DNA of 64,000 nt from Cardiocondyla obscurior (Eukaryota; Arthropoda; Insecta; Hymenoptera; Formicidae): assembly GCF_019399895.1 (NCBI RefSeq), contig NC_091889.1, forward strand, positions 1,794,501 through 1,858,500, in the 5' to 3' direction. Positions 52,447 through 62,611 of the stretch are shown in pieces. Under the pieces are notes generated by a model. It was not told the origin of the DNA and did not search any database. It worked only from the letters and a program-made list of their open reading frames with translations. The first letter of the stretch is position 1. Every line of letters begins with the position of its first letter. The position numbers were made by a program, and so were the translations under genes.

Positions 52447-52946
52447 AATACCTCCCGCGACCGCACCTGACCGCTAGAATTCACGGATTAGAATTTGAGG
52501 CTCTCCTAGACACCGGGTCGGAGGCCTCGTACATTAACGCGGACACCGCAACACGCCTGAAAACCGCCGGACTCACGAGCCGAGTAACAGCGGGACAGGT
52601 GCGACTTGCGGACGGGTCCACCACCGGAGTCACGGAGGAAATAGAAATCTCACTCGAAATGGCGGGACGTTCATTGTCTCATACGGTCCAAGTATTACCG
52701 ACCATGGAAAGCGCCGTACTTATCGGGGTCGATTTATGGACGCGTGCGCGATTCTCCATCCGCCCCCGCCGTCACCCCAACCGAAACCGAAACGCACGTG
52801 ACATATACCGGGGCAACCGAAAACACCGATCAACCGGACCATACCACCGCTACCGAAAACGAACGGCTAACCGCGTTTCTAAAACAGGAATTAGAAAAAT
52901 TTCAAGATATCCAGGGCCCGACCGAAAAACTCGAGCATCGGCTTAA
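52317..52946 (+). CDS. Inner Gypsy protease frame
   Basis: The frame overlaps the end of gag and holds an aspartic protease: Ala-Leu-Leu-Asp-Thr-Gly-Ser-Glu-Ala-Ser-Tyr, then Val-Leu-Ile-Gly-Val-Asp-Leu-Trp. The start at 52317 is only the first codon used by an ORF caller; real expression should come from a gag frameshift. The RT continues in another frame (+1 relative to this one), with overlap 52744-52946. A C-run at 52762-52767 is a likely place for an indel. Confidence 0.8.
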   Translation: MQTYPEKILFAMRPGWRSYTRMPSYGKRRQGRGNSGRAPVPRIKYLPRPHLTARIHGLEFEALLDTGSEASYINADTATRLKTAGLTSRVTAGQVRLADGSTTGVTEEIEISLEMAGRSLSHTVQVLPTMESAVLIGVDLWTRARFSIRPRRHPNRNRNARDIYRGNRKHRSTGPYHRYRKRTANRVSKTGIRKISRYPGPDRKTRASA

Positions 52947-55473
52947 ACTCACGACCAACGAACCGATTAAACAAAGATACCGACCGCGTAACCCCGCGAT
53001 GCAAGGAATCATTGATAAAGAGGTAGAAAAAATGCTCGCGGACGGAATTATCGAGCCCTCCGACAGCGGGTGGAGTTCGCCGATCGTTTTGGTAAAGAAG
53101 AAGGACGGCAAACAGAGATTCTGCATAGACTTCCGCAGAGTTAACGAGGTCACCGTGCGCGACGCGTATCCCTTGCCGCAGATTAATGCGACACTCGACA
53201 AACTGCGGGGCGCTAAATTTCTCTCAACGCTGGACCTTAAAAACGGGTATTGGCAGGTGCCCCTGGCCATCGAGAGCCGACCAATTACCGCGTTCACCGT
53301 GCCCGGAAGGGGGTTAATGCAATTCAAGGTTATGCCGTTCGGCTTGCATTCCGCACCGGCAACGTTTCAAAGATTGCTAGACACCGTATTAGGACCCGCG
53401 CTCGAACCTAATGTATTCGTGTACTTAGACGACATTATCGTATGCAACGCGACTTTGGACGAACATTTGAATACGCTCAGCGAAGTTTTTCGGCGATTAC
53501 GCGAGGCTAAGTTACAACTAAATAGCGAGAAATGCAAGTTTTGCGTCAACACGATCAAATACCTGGGCCATATTATAGATCGAGAGGGAATTCGAACGGA
53601 CCCGGAAAAAACGGCCGCAGTCACAAAATGGCCCGCACCACGAACGGTCCGACAGATTCGGCAATTTCTGGGAATGGCCTCGTGGTACAGGCGTTTCATA
53701 CAAAATTTCGCGACCGTAGCCGCACCGCTTACCGCTCTAACACGGAAAAACGCAAAGTGGCAATGGGGAAACGAGGAGCAAGTCGCGTTTGACAAACTTA
53801 AAGAAACTCTCACCACCGCGCCGGTTCTGGCCTGCCCCGACTTTTCGCGGAAATTTATTTTACAAACCGACGCTAGTAACACCGGTCTCGGGGCCGTGCT
53901 AACACAGCATTTCGAAGAAGGGGAGCGGGTGGTAGCGTATGCAAGCCGAACACTTAACCATGCCGAGAGAAATTACAGCGCGACCGAACTCGAATGTTTA
54001 GCGGTGGTATGGGGAATCCGGAAAATGCGCGGGTACCTTGAGGGGTATAATTTTCTCGTTATCACGGACCACCAATCCCTTCGCTGGCTTCAAAAACTTG
54101 AATCACCCGCCGGCCGACTTGGACGCTGGGCGTTCGAACTCCAGCAGTATTCGTTCGAAATACGATATCGCAAGGGCTCATTAAATCGAGTCGCGGACGC
54201 CCTTTCGAGACAAGCACACGTTAACAGTATGACCCGCCCGAAATGCGCATGGCACCGAAAGATGTGGCAAAAAACACGGGAGGAACCGAAAGAAGTACCG
54301 GACTTCCGGATCGAAAACGGGAAGCTATACCGACATGTGCTCCATAAACTCGATTTTAAAGATACACCGGCCGATAGTCAGTGGAAAGAATGCGTACCCA
54401 CCGACGAACGACTCGCGTTATTAAAACAATACTATGACGAGCCAACCGCCGGGCACCTCGGGATTGCTAAAACGATAACTCGAATCGCGCAACATTTTTA
54501 TTGGCCGGGTATGTTCAGAGACGTCGCGAATTACGTTCGGAAGTGCGAAAATTGTCTGGCGCATAAAGTGGAACAAACCAAGCCACCGGGTATACTTCAT
54601 AGCACTGCGATAGACCGCCCCGGGCAACAAATCGCGATAGATTTAATCGGGCCACTGCCACGCTCACGGCAAGGGCACGTCTGGTTACTAACAATGCAAG
54701 ATCGATTTACCAAGTGGATCGAACTGCGGGCATTACGTCGAGCCACCGCGGAAGAAATTAAGCGAGGATTGCGGGAAACGATTATTTTGAGGCACGGATG
54801 CCCGGAAGAAATCCTGTCAGACAATGGCACTCAATTTAAAGCCGAGAAAGTAACCGCAATGCTCAAAGAATTAGGCATCAGACACCGACTTACGCCCACG
54901 TATACACCCCAGTGTAACCCGGTAGAGCGGGCAAATCGTACCGTGAAAACGATGATCTCCCAATACGTCGATAAAAAACATCGTACCTGGGACGCGTTTC
55001 TACCCGAACTCCAGTTCGCATTTAACACAGCAAGCAGCGAAGCAACCGGGTACACGCCGGCATTTTTAGAACACGGTCGCGAACTCCGACGTCCAGAAGA
55101 ACCACCGGGAAAAGCCATACCTCCGAGCGAGCGAAAAAAACAATTAGAGGAGGCTTTCGATTTCGTACGCGTGCAATTAGCGCGAGCATTCCAGAGACAA
55201 GAACGCCACTATAATCTCCGACGCCGGGCATGGAAACCGAAGTTAGGCGACATCGTCTGGAAACGCGACCACCCGTTATCGAGTAAGGCGGCCGCGTTCA
55301 ATGCAAAACTCGCGCCGAAATTCATCGGACCGCTTGAAGTTCGTCGGATCATCTCGCCAGTAATCGTGGACTTACGAAGCGAACGCGGGAAATGGCATCG
55401 GCATATACACGTGAAAGATTTAAAACTCAGCCCAACCGAACCGTTCCCCAGCCTCGACCTCCGGGAGGAATAA
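52744..55473 (+). CDS. pol: Inner Gypsy Pol: RT, RNase H, integrase
   Basis: 909 open codons. RT: Val-Lys-Lys-Lys-Asp-Gly, Asp-Phe-Arg-Arg-Val-Asn near residue 130, Tyr-Leu-Asp-Asp at 227-230. RNase H: Thr-Asp-Ala-Ser-Asn-Thr-Gly near 376, Glu-Leu-Glu-Cys-Leu-Ala. Integrase: His-Leu-Gly-Ile...Cys-Glu-Asn-Cys zinc site, then Ala-Ile-Asp-Leu-Ile-Gly-Pro, Ser-Asp-Asn-Gly-Thr, Pro-Val-Glu-Arg-Ala-Asn, and a GPY/F-like end (Phe-Ile-Gly-Pro-Leu). All catalytic residues are present. The GTG at 52744 is not a real start; the frame would be entered from the protease frame. If the protease-RT frame jump is a mutation, the copy is disabled by that one change. Confidence 0.95.
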   Translation: MRDSPSAPAVTPTETETHVTYTGATENTDQPDHTTATENERLTAFLKQELEKFQDIQGPTEKLEHRLKLTTNEPIKQRYRPRNPAMQGIIDKEVEKMLADGIIEPSDSGWSSPIVLVKKKDGKQRFCIDFRRVNEVTVRDAYPLPQINATLDKLRGAKFLSTLDLKNGYWQVPLAIESRPITAFTVPGRGLMQFKVMPFGLHSAPATFQRLLDTVLGPALEPNVFVYLDDIIVCNATLDEHLNTLSEVFRRLREAKLQLNSEKCKFCVNTIKYLGHIIDREGIRTDPEKTAAVTKWPAPRTVRQIRQFLGMASWYRRFIQNFATVAAPLTALTRKNAKWQWGNEEQVAFDKLKETLTTAPVLACPDFSRKFILQTDASNTGLGAVLTQHFEEGERVVAYASRTLNHAERNYSATELECLAVVWGIRKMRGYLEGYNFLVITDHQSLRWLQKLESPAGRLGRWAFELQQYSFEIRYRKGSLNRVADALSRQAHVNSMTRPKCAWHRKMWQKTREEPKEVPDFRIENGKLYRHVLHKLDFKDTPADSQWKECVPTDERLALLKQYYDEPTAGHLGIAKTITRIAQHFYWPGMFRDVANYVRKCENCLAHKVEQTKPPGILHSTAIDRPGQQIAIDLIGPLPRSRQGHVWLLTMQDRFTKWIELRALRRATAEEIKRGLRETIILRHGCPEEILSDNGTQFKAEKVTAMLKELGIRHRLTPTYTPQCNPVERANRTVKTMISQYVDKKHRTWDAFLPELQFAFNTASSEATGYTPAFLEHGRELRRPEEPPGKAIPPSERKKQLEEAFDFVRVQLARAFQRQERHYNLRRRAWKPKLGDIVWKRDHPLSSKAAAFNAKLAPKFIGPLEVRRIISPVIVDLRSERGKWHRHIHVKDLKLSPTEPFPSLDLREE

Positions 55474-55552
55474 CAAACGAAACAGAGCAATAATAACCGA
55501 ACCTCGCAGCTTCACGACGACGACTTTCGTATCATTCAGTCGTAAATCAGCC

Positions 55553-56074
55553 ATGGAGCGAGATATATTAGCTGAAATTAACTTGTTGCTAAGTGAGAGT
55601 TACGATCCCGCGGAGCCGGCTATCGGGACAGAGTGGCGGACCGTCTATCGTGGAACAGCAGACGGGACCACGGACGTACCAGCCACCCCAGCAGTAGACC
55701 AGGCTGTCACCAGTACCACAGCGAAGCCGCAAGTACCACGCGTGGGAACGCTGATACAGCGATCCGACGCAACCAACGCGCGGAAAAGGGCCTGGATGCT
55801 GGAGCCGCCGCCGCCGCCGCCACCGCCGCCGAAACGGGCCATCGTCACGCCAAGCATCGCGCGACCAACACTCGAGCCACTTCGGGTAATGGGCCCAATA
55901 CCGCCGCCCCCCATCCCGGTCGAGGTGGAGCCAGGCATCGTGGTGGACGTGCCGCATTTTGCCGTCCATGTTTCGCGGCAGTACAAACCGCGACTGGGGA
56001 ATCGGCGATGGCACCTACGGTTCGACAACGCGGGCCGATTACGGTCTTGTAAAGAAAAATCGCAGCAGCATTAG
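55553..56074 (+). CDS. ORF3 of the inner Gypsy, unidentified
   Basis: 173 codons after pol and before the polypurine tract, where envelope genes lie in some Gypsy elements. It has no signal peptide or membrane segment, so it is not an envelope protein. Visible parts: a short acidic start, a stretch of nine consecutive Pro after residue 80, a hydrophobic/Pro linker and a basic aromatic C terminus (Tyr-Lys-Pro-Arg-Leu-Gly-Asn-Arg-Arg-Trp, Arg-Phe-Asp-Asn-Ala-Gly-Arg). I do not recognise it. The ATG is well placed 80 nt after the pol stop. Confidence 0.65.
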   Translation: MERDILAEINLLLSESYDPAEPAIGTEWRTVYRGTADGTTDVPATPAVDQAVTSTTAKPQVPRVGTLIQRSDATNARKRAWMLEPPPPPPPPPKRAIVTPSIARPTLEPLRVMGPIPPPPIPVEVEPGIVVDVPHFAVHVSRQYKPRLGNRRWHLRFDNAGRLRSCKEKSQQH

Positions 56075-56096
56075 TGCCTCGAAATTCAGGCACTTC

Positions 56097-56111
56097 GAGG
56101 GGAGGGGGTGA
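56097..56111 (+). promoter_or_regulatory. Polypurine tract
   Basis: GAGGGGAGGGGGTGA directly before the 3' LTR; primer for plus-strand DNA. Confidence 0.85.
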
Positions 56112-57268
56112 TGTAACGGTGCACCCAGGAAGTGCACCGTCCCGGCCAGAACAACGGCCGGCCGTCGGCAGAACTCCGCTGGCGGGGACCCGGGGCGCGG
56201 TGCGCCCCAAACTTGTATATTATATTTATCGAATAGGCGATAGCACGCGCTACGCTATCGTCTCGCGGCTAAGTCCCCGTACGGGCTTAGCCGAATTCCG
56301 CCGAACGCCACCGAACGCGCCAACGACGGCGAGGACCACCGTTTCGCGATCGCGCCGTCACGAGATCCTCGGCGCCACGGCAGGATCATCCGTACCCCCG
56401 CTGAGCCCCGCAAGCCCGGCGCCCTCGTTTTTTGTATAAAACCGCGATGCCGGAGCTCAGCGGGACCGTCTCCGATCCGCTCGCTTGCGAGCAGCATCTC
56501 CGACATCCTAGAGCCGATCCGGGGGTAGAGCGCTCTCTGTCTCCACCAGGTGATCCTGGGGCTCGTTCCTAAACTTGTGCTCACGACTTCCAACGCACCG
56601 GCACGGTCAGCTCGAGGGGTAGAGCGCACTCCGCCTCCTCCGAGTCATCTCGGACCTCGACCACCGGGCGCGTGGAATCGCCGAGCACGAATTAATAGTT
56701 CCCCTCGCACCGTCGCCGACCACGGGGTAGAGAGATCTCTGTCTCGCTCGAGCGCTCTCGAGTACGCGACACCAAGCCGGTGCTTCACTTCCTGTCTCCG
56801 CGAAACCGCCAAGCGATGCCGCGAAAAACCTAAGGGTTTCGGCGAAAATACGCATACATCCGCGATCTATTCCCGCGTCAGCGATACCGCGAAATAACAG
56901 GAGATTTCGGCGAAATACGCGAACATCTGCGATATATTCCCGCGCCGGCATACCGCATTCGCACGTGCCGCCGTACGGCGCGTGGCCCTAGGAAACTTCG
57001 CGCGTCGCGGACACGCCGACACCGCGTGCTCCGCTCGTTATTTTCAAACCTCGATCGCCGCTCGCGCGGCCGTTTCGCGCCTAGTGTACATATTGTAAAT
57101 ACGCGTTCTATGCTTACTCATTTAATAAACCTTTGTTCATATATTTAAATACCAGGCTCGCTGCATTTACGGACCCTATCTATCCGAATCCCGGAATACC
57201 GACGAGCGCACGGGCGCGTCCCGCATTCGAGCCGACGATTCGGCATACGTAAACGCAGGGTCGTTACA
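56112..57268 (+). repeat. Inner Gypsy 3' LTR
   Basis: Same as the 5' LTR except GCATGCCC/GCAAGCCC and one T fewer in the T-run before TATAAAA, as far as I compared. Confidence 0.97.
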
Positions 57269-57272
57269 TATT

Positions 57273-59288
57273 ATCGTCAATCAGCTCCGTAGGAAAATTA
57301 TCGCGAATAGTAATTTTGTTGAACTCTCGGTAATCCACGCATAGCCGACAGCTCCCGTCTTTCTTTTTAGTCAAAACTATCGGGCTCGCATACGGCGAAC
57401 TGCTTGGACGAATTACTCCTCTCGCCAGGAGGTCGTCCAGAATCTTTCGTACAGTCTCCTGGTCGGCGAATGACAATCGGCGCGGGCGCGAACTTATCGG
57501 TTGATCGTGTTTCAGCGCGATAATCATTTCGTAATCGGGCATGCTCTCGGTTTTTTGCAGCCCCCGGAGATAACACGAGTCGTACGCCCCGCGAATCCGA
57601 TCGGCCACGCCCGCATCAACCGCCGGGTTAATTTTTAAATCGTCGCGAGCGCGATCCCGATTGTCCTCGTACTCGACGTGCATTAGCGAATCCACGGCAC
57701 GCGCCACCTCGACGCCCACTACCTCGATTTTGTCCCCGAGAGTTACGTGTAGCCGCGGAGAATTCAAAAAATCTCTACCGAGTAGAACGTCAAACGTCAT
57801 TGTTTCGCTCGGGACCGCATAAAATTTCATATCGATTTTCGCGCCATTAACCTCCAAGAGACCGGAGAAAGTGCCGTCTACCTGTAATTTTGAGCCGTTT
57901 ATTCCATGGAACGGGAATCCGTTTTCGTATTCGCGGCGTTTCTCGCACGGGACCGTTTCGCTGCGCACGAGGCTAATAGGTGATCCCGAGTCGATCATCG
58001 CGTCGACTACGTACGTATGTTTTTCGCCGGCGCTCTCGGGCGTAATTTTCACGCGCAGCATATACGGCCTAGGCAAATCGGCCGGATGCACCACGTTCGC
58101 AGTGGCCGCCGCCGACACGCTCTCCGGCGCCCCGCGCGGCGGAACCCGACTTTTCCCCGGGCACTCATTCGCAAAATGCCCCGCCTCGCCGCACGCAAAG
58201 CAGATCGTTTCTGCTGTCGCCCGTCTACCCCGGACCGCGGTATTCCTCGACTCACGCCACCGGTTGAATCTCGTGGGCCTCTCGTTCGTCGCCGGCGCCT
58301 CCGCTCTCCGGCCACCAGCTGCCCTCGGTGCGTCTCTCCTCGGTCCGGCGTCGCTCGACCTCTCCGCCTCCGGCCGGACCTTCTCAAAGGCTTTCAGTAG
58401 GTCGGCTCCCGTCTGGTAGTTCATTAGGTAGGCCTGGTTTCTCAGCCGCCAGTCCGTTACTCCCTCGATGAGATAGTCGATGATTTCGCTATCCGCGACC
58501 GGTATGCGGTTGGCGAGGATCATCTTTTCGTGGTAATACTCACAAAATGATTCACTCCTCCGCCAAGTCCGCGCCTCGAATTCTTTCCTTAGGGCCAGTT
58601 TGCCAGGCTGTATGTCAAACATGCGCCCCATCTCTTCGAGCAGCTCCTCCACGTTTAACCCCAGGTATTCGGCCCTCGAGTGAAACCATGATAGGGCTCG
58701 TCCTCTCAACCGCGAGCTAATCAAGACTCGCGTGGAATTCTCATCGAGAGAGTAGGACTGCCTTAGCAGCTGCAGTTGCTGCTTCCATCGCCAAAAGGCG
58801 TTATTGGTCCCATCGAACTCGGGCAATAGCTCTTTTATTCCGCGGACACCGCCCGGTGCCGCACTCGTCACGCTTCCCGCGGCCACGCTCCCGGCCACAG
58901 GAGAATTCCGCAGCGCCTCCAATTCGCGCTGCAAGAGTCGCCGTTCCCGCTCGGCGCATTCTTTCTCTCGCCGGAGAAGCTCGATCTCCCGACGCATGGC
59001 TCCTTCACGGGCTTCCCTCTCTCTCGACCTGTCGCCTTCTCGCGACTCCTCGGTTCGAGATGCACCGTTCTCCACCTGCGCCTCTGTCTCCTCATCGTCC
59101 TCCTGACCTGCATCGTCCCTCACGGGCGTGGATCTTGCGACCGGCACCAATTCTGCCCATATGTCTGGATCGTGCTCGCTTAGCCTCTTGATAAGCTCCA
59201 GCTTCACTCCGCTCGTTGGCAATCCTCTGGCCCGCAGGGCCTCCTTCAGCTCGGCCACGGTGAACTCGTAACCCGGCGCATCACTCAT
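57273..59288 (-). CDS. gag-pol: Outer Gypsy Gag, protease and first part of RT
   Basis: 672 codons from ATG. Residues 1-45: SAP-like (Val-Ala-Glu-Leu-Lys-Glu-Ala-Leu-Arg). Residues about 75-135: Arg/Glu coiled coil. Residues about 150-310: Gag domain. Zinc knuckle Cys-Phe-Ala-Cys-Gly-Glu-Ala-Gly-His-Phe-Ala-Asn-Glu-Cys. Protease Asp-Ser-Gly (Met-Ile-Asp-Ser-Gly-Ser-Pro) and Leu-Leu-Gly-Arg-Asp. RT begins (Asp-Tyr-Arg-Glu-Phe-Asn) and is cut after Leu-Ile-Asp-Asp by the nested insertion. Gag and Pol are one frame, unlike the inner element. Confidence 0.95.
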
Positions 59289-59400
59289 TTCGCCGGTTAT
59301 AAATCTCGCGACCCGAATGACTAGTTACGACTCTCTCTCTTTTCCCGAGATCTTACCATGCAATTAATTACCGATCCACTTGTGTAGAGGCGTATTTCCG

Positions 59401-59423
59401 AACTCGGATCCCACTTCTGACGT
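59401..59423 (-). promoter_or_regulatory. Primer binding site of the outer Gypsy, tRNA-Leu type
   Basis: ACGTCAGAAGTGGGATCCGA on the minus strand next to the LTR fits the complement of a tRNA-Leu 3' end (GTCAGAAGTGGGATTCGAA) with small differences. Confidence 0.6.
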
Positions 59424-59776
59424 TGTAGAAAATTACTGTCTTTTTATGGATTTTTGTGACGGGAATTGAATAACTCAATCGCACTGTTCGCGTTCTTTAT
59501 TTTTTGAGAGAGAGCCCCGATCCGCCCGGGGCCGGTCTTTTTATCTTGTCTTACGACGCTCCTACTTTTTTCTATTTCGCCAATAGCGTCGAATAATTAT
59601 CTCGTTTGAACTTTTAACGTGTTTTGGTCGTGTCGTCGATCCCGCGAACGGCCGTGAGCCTTTATTATTTAGTTGCTTCTTATGACAACTCGCGCGCGGT
59701 CACAGCAACAATCTATTTATATCGCGAGTCGCCGATCTCGCTTTGTCCCAACTTAAAATACAAAACAATGCTTACA
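59424..59776 (-). repeat. Outer Gypsy 5' LTR
   Basis: TGTAAGCATTG to ATTTTCTACA on the minus strand; TSD CTTT follows at 59777-59780. Confidence 0.95.
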
Positions 59777-59799
59777 CTTTTGATAAAAATGTAACTTAC

Positions 59800-59868
59800 T
59801 TAACGTCACTTTTTCTTCTTTTTCAAAAACTGGTGCTTGATTACAATTTTCAACAAAAGAAATTCCAG
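59800..59868 (-). pseudogene. DUF4806-like host gene, exon B
   Basis: Acceptor TTTCAG and donor GTAAGT frame 69 nt coding Gly-Ile-Ser-Phe-Val-Glu-Asn-Cys-Asn-Gln and Glu-Lys-Glu-Glu-Lys. It joins exon A in phase. An earlier donor (GTGACG) would bring exon C into phase. Confidence 0.6.
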
Positions 59869-59985
59869 CTGAAAGGTTAACTCATGAAAAAAATGATATA
59901 CAAATATTATTTAAATAACACTGTATTTGATACATAACGCAACTAAAAAGTATAACGGTAGGAGAATTTTTGCAATTTTTTTTAC

Positions 59986-60237
59986 CTTTGACAGTATTAA
60001 TTATTGGTCTATGATCATTGTAAAAATCATCATTTTTGTCATTGAAATTGACTTGTCTATTCTTTATGTCAGTTTTATCTTCAAAAACTTCCATTGAATA
60101 GGGATGTCTCTTTAAAGATGGAATACGAACATTGCTTTTTACTGCAGCAACCGCTGTAGATTTTCCTTTGTTTGATTCACGTGATCTGTACGTCGTTGGA
60201 GAATAAGAAATTGTTTTACATCGTTTGTTAGAACTTT
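59986..60237 (-). pseudogene. DUF4806-like host gene, exon A
   Basis: 252 nt between a TTTATTTTACAG acceptor and an AAAG|GTAAAA donor, fully open. Ser/Lys/Asn-rich linker without a known domain (Ser-Asn-Lys-Arg-Cys-Lys, Val-Phe-Glu-Asp-Lys, Asn-Asp-Lys-Asn-Asp-Asp), as usual between the N-terminal part and the DUF4806 core of such proteins. Upstream exons were not found in 60240-63000; repeat B copy 2 lies directly upstream. Confidence 0.6.
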
Positions 60238-60245
60238 CTGTAAAA

Positions 60246-60604
60246 TAAATATAAAAAAGCGCCAAGTATAAGCGCGCGAAATTAAATTAACTACAAAATA
60301 AATAAAATTACCCTCAAAATTAGATCCCCCCAAAAAAACATAAAATGTTTACTGTAATATTAAATACTCTCTATTAAAGTTATGAGATCAAATAATTGCG
60401 CCAAGAACCTAAAGAATCTAGAAAATTTTAAACAATACAAACCATGTAAAACCGTACAAAAATAGACCTAAGTTTGTCCCGATGATATAACGTGGTAATG
60501 TAAAGAAAGAAAAAACAAAAAATCTTGGCGCTGCAAAACCAAATCTTTAAAATCTCAAACTATAATTTTGTTTTTTGCGTTATGCTACGCATCAGATTTG
60601 ATTT
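60246..60604. repeat. Dispersed repeat B, copy 2, with inverted end
   Basis: 60246-60530 is nearly identical to 5548-5828. 60538-60604 is the reverse complement of 5831-5896. CAAGCACCGGCG (60605) and CGCCGGTGCTTG (60749) then bracket a zone of GCGACGATACGCGAG-type repeats. Confidence 0.85.
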
Positions 60605-60927
60605 CAAGCACCGGCGAGTATTCTGAAGAGAATGGGCGGAGTTAACGCGCAGAGAGTGAAGCGAGGCAACGATACGCGAGTGAGAGAAAGCGACGATACA
60701 CGAGCGAAGCGAGGTAACAATACGTGAGTGAGGCGAGGCGACGATACGCCGGTGCTTGTTTCTCGCTCGCACAGATCGCAGTTTCCTTGTCCCCCTTACC
60801 TATTAATATTTTATTAATTTTTTCGGAAACAAATAAGAATTTTACAAAATGCTATTAAACTTTTCGATTTTTCTCAACGCGTTCTACCCACCATTAAAAA
60901 TAAAATACACTGGTCTGGGACACCCTG
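60605..60927. mobile_element. Remnant with CACCCTG end
   Basis: Ends GGGACACCCTG plus TA at 60917-60929, with ACAAAATGCTATTAAAC before it as in the MITE right arms. Inner part is made of GAGGCGACGATACG-like repeats. No left CAGGGTG end was found. Confidence 0.45.
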
Positions 60928-60928
60928 T

Positions 60929-61092
60929 ATAACTCGACCCTAATCTATACAATAAGCCTATTAAGAAAGCGATTGGTTGAGCCGTTATTGAGATCCGGTA
61001 ATCTACGGATTTCTTAAAACGTCGTCTCGCGTATAAGAGGCACGACAGTGCCTCGCTGCGCCTATACTTGGCGCGAGGCACTACCGTGCCTC
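60929..61092. repeat. Inverted copy of the hairpin element at 4963-5120
   Basis: The AACTCGACCCTAATCTATAC to CACGACAGTGCCTCGC part is the reverse complement of 4963-5120 with few changes; the hairpin itself is 61037-61092. 61093-61780 that follows has no recognisable gene. Confidence 0.8.
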
Positions 61093-61780
61093 TTTATAAA
61101 TACATATTTTTACATTACGTATAATTTAATTGCGTTTGTCAAAAGTCGCGAAATGTCTTAAAGTATACGCTAGAATTAATAGCGTACTCTTGTGATATAC
61201 TTCTATCCTTGTCCGCCCGTATAAACACGAACGCGTGCAAGCGAGAGAGCGAAGGTGCGCCTATAATAATTTCTTAGCGTTCACTCATGCTTTCTCTCTC
61301 ACACGCACGGGTCGCGAGCGGGATAGAGCATGAGAACGCCTCCCACTAAATTTTCCCCCGTCCTCTCGCTCCTTTCGGCGTTCCGCGCCTCACGTACGCG
61401 ATCCGCGGTGAGGCCTCACGCACACAACCCCACCTCACGCGCGGTAGTCGCCGACGCCGCAGTGAGACAAGCCATTATTGCCGGTCACTGTACATTAGCA
61501 GTTATATCGAAATATTAAAAATGAGCAAAAATATAAAAAGTAACGAATTTTTATATCCTGATAGACCAGAAATAATAAAAAGTTTTGTCACTTTTGACGT
61601 TTCTGTCTTATAAAAAATATTTTTGATCGTAAAATAAAATCGCTAACTTTTTACTAAATTTAACTGAAAATCATTAAATTTTCCGCTAACCACTAAACTA
61701 ATAAATTTTGTCGCTAAAAGACTTCCAAAACCACTAAATCTAGCGAGAAAATCACCAAAGAGGCAACACTAAGCTCGATG

Positions 61781-62611
61781 TAGTCTGCGATGATCACAAC
61801 GCTTATTGCGATATAGTTTTTCTCGCGGTCTCGATCTTTCGCCAAACGAGTTTACCAGCCGTGTAACCAACATAAGTATAATCGCCGTAAACAGCATTGA
61901 TACTTGCGTACTTCCCACCTTGCTGTACATAACGTCGGTGCAACCAATTTCTAGCACCCAGGAGTCGCGCGATACTCGCTTCTGTGGATTGCGCGCACCC
62001 AACGGAGAGGTATGCAACTACGTTCTTCAAACCGTTTTACCAACGCCTCACATCGTTAGAGCCAAGCGAAACACTTGCCCAGAATGGCTATGTCGTCAGC
62101 CCACACGAGGAGTTCGTGTTTTTCATTGTCGTGAAAACTTCGATCCACTTCGTTAAATGTTTTTCATTTACATTACCGATCTTCGAACACACTTTACACG
62201 TGATTTTGTAATGGTGGCACGTTACTGTCAAATCACTCACTGGTTCATCATTGCAAAACAAAGTACAAATAACGAATGCTTTGTACAAGAGTTGGCGCAA
62301 CTCTTTCACCCTGATGAAATTTTTACTCTCTCAAATCGTATTGAATCATCTTTTGATATATGACAATTCCAAGAAAAAAATATGTATATTGTTACGGCCG
62401 GGTTCTTTTTGAATTATTTTATTTAAGAGATTTGAGAAAGAAATTAATATATTTAATTTAAATTAAACAAAATATAAAACATTTATTCTGAATATAACAT
62501 AATATAATATAAACCAATTTTTTTAATTTTAAACATAATATAAACATAATATAAACTATTCAATAAACGTAATATATAAACTATTTGATTAATTGATTAT
62601 AATGTTAAAAG
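61781..62611. other. Unassigned stretch with AT-rich 3' part
   Basis: Short overlapping open frames on both strands (for example 62088-62309 minus, with a Cys-x2-Cys) have no recognisable domain. From 62390 the sequence is very AT-rich; a TGTTACGGCCGGGTTC word at 62390-62405 could be an LTR end. Confidence 0.25.

Larger units (their letters stand above)
50225..57268 (+). mobile_element. Inner Gypsy LTR retrotransposon, complete and young
   Basis: LTRs of 1158 and 1157 bp differ by one substitution and one T in a T-run as far as I could see. Target duplication TATT (50221-50224, 57269-57272). Gag, protease, RT, RNase H, integrase, an extra ORF, PBS and polypurine tract are all present. It lies antiparallel inside the reverse transcriptase of the outer element. 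Confidence 0.97.
47548..59776 (-). mobile_element. Outer Gypsy LTR retrotransposon, complete, carrying a nested Gypsy
   Basis: Two 353-bp LTRs (47548-47900 and 59424-59776) with only two differences noticed, flanked by CTTT (47544-47547 and 59777-59780). Its gag-pol is split at 57272/50221 by the inner element. It sits in the intron between DUF4806 exons B and C, in the same orientation as the host gene. Confidence 0.95.
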
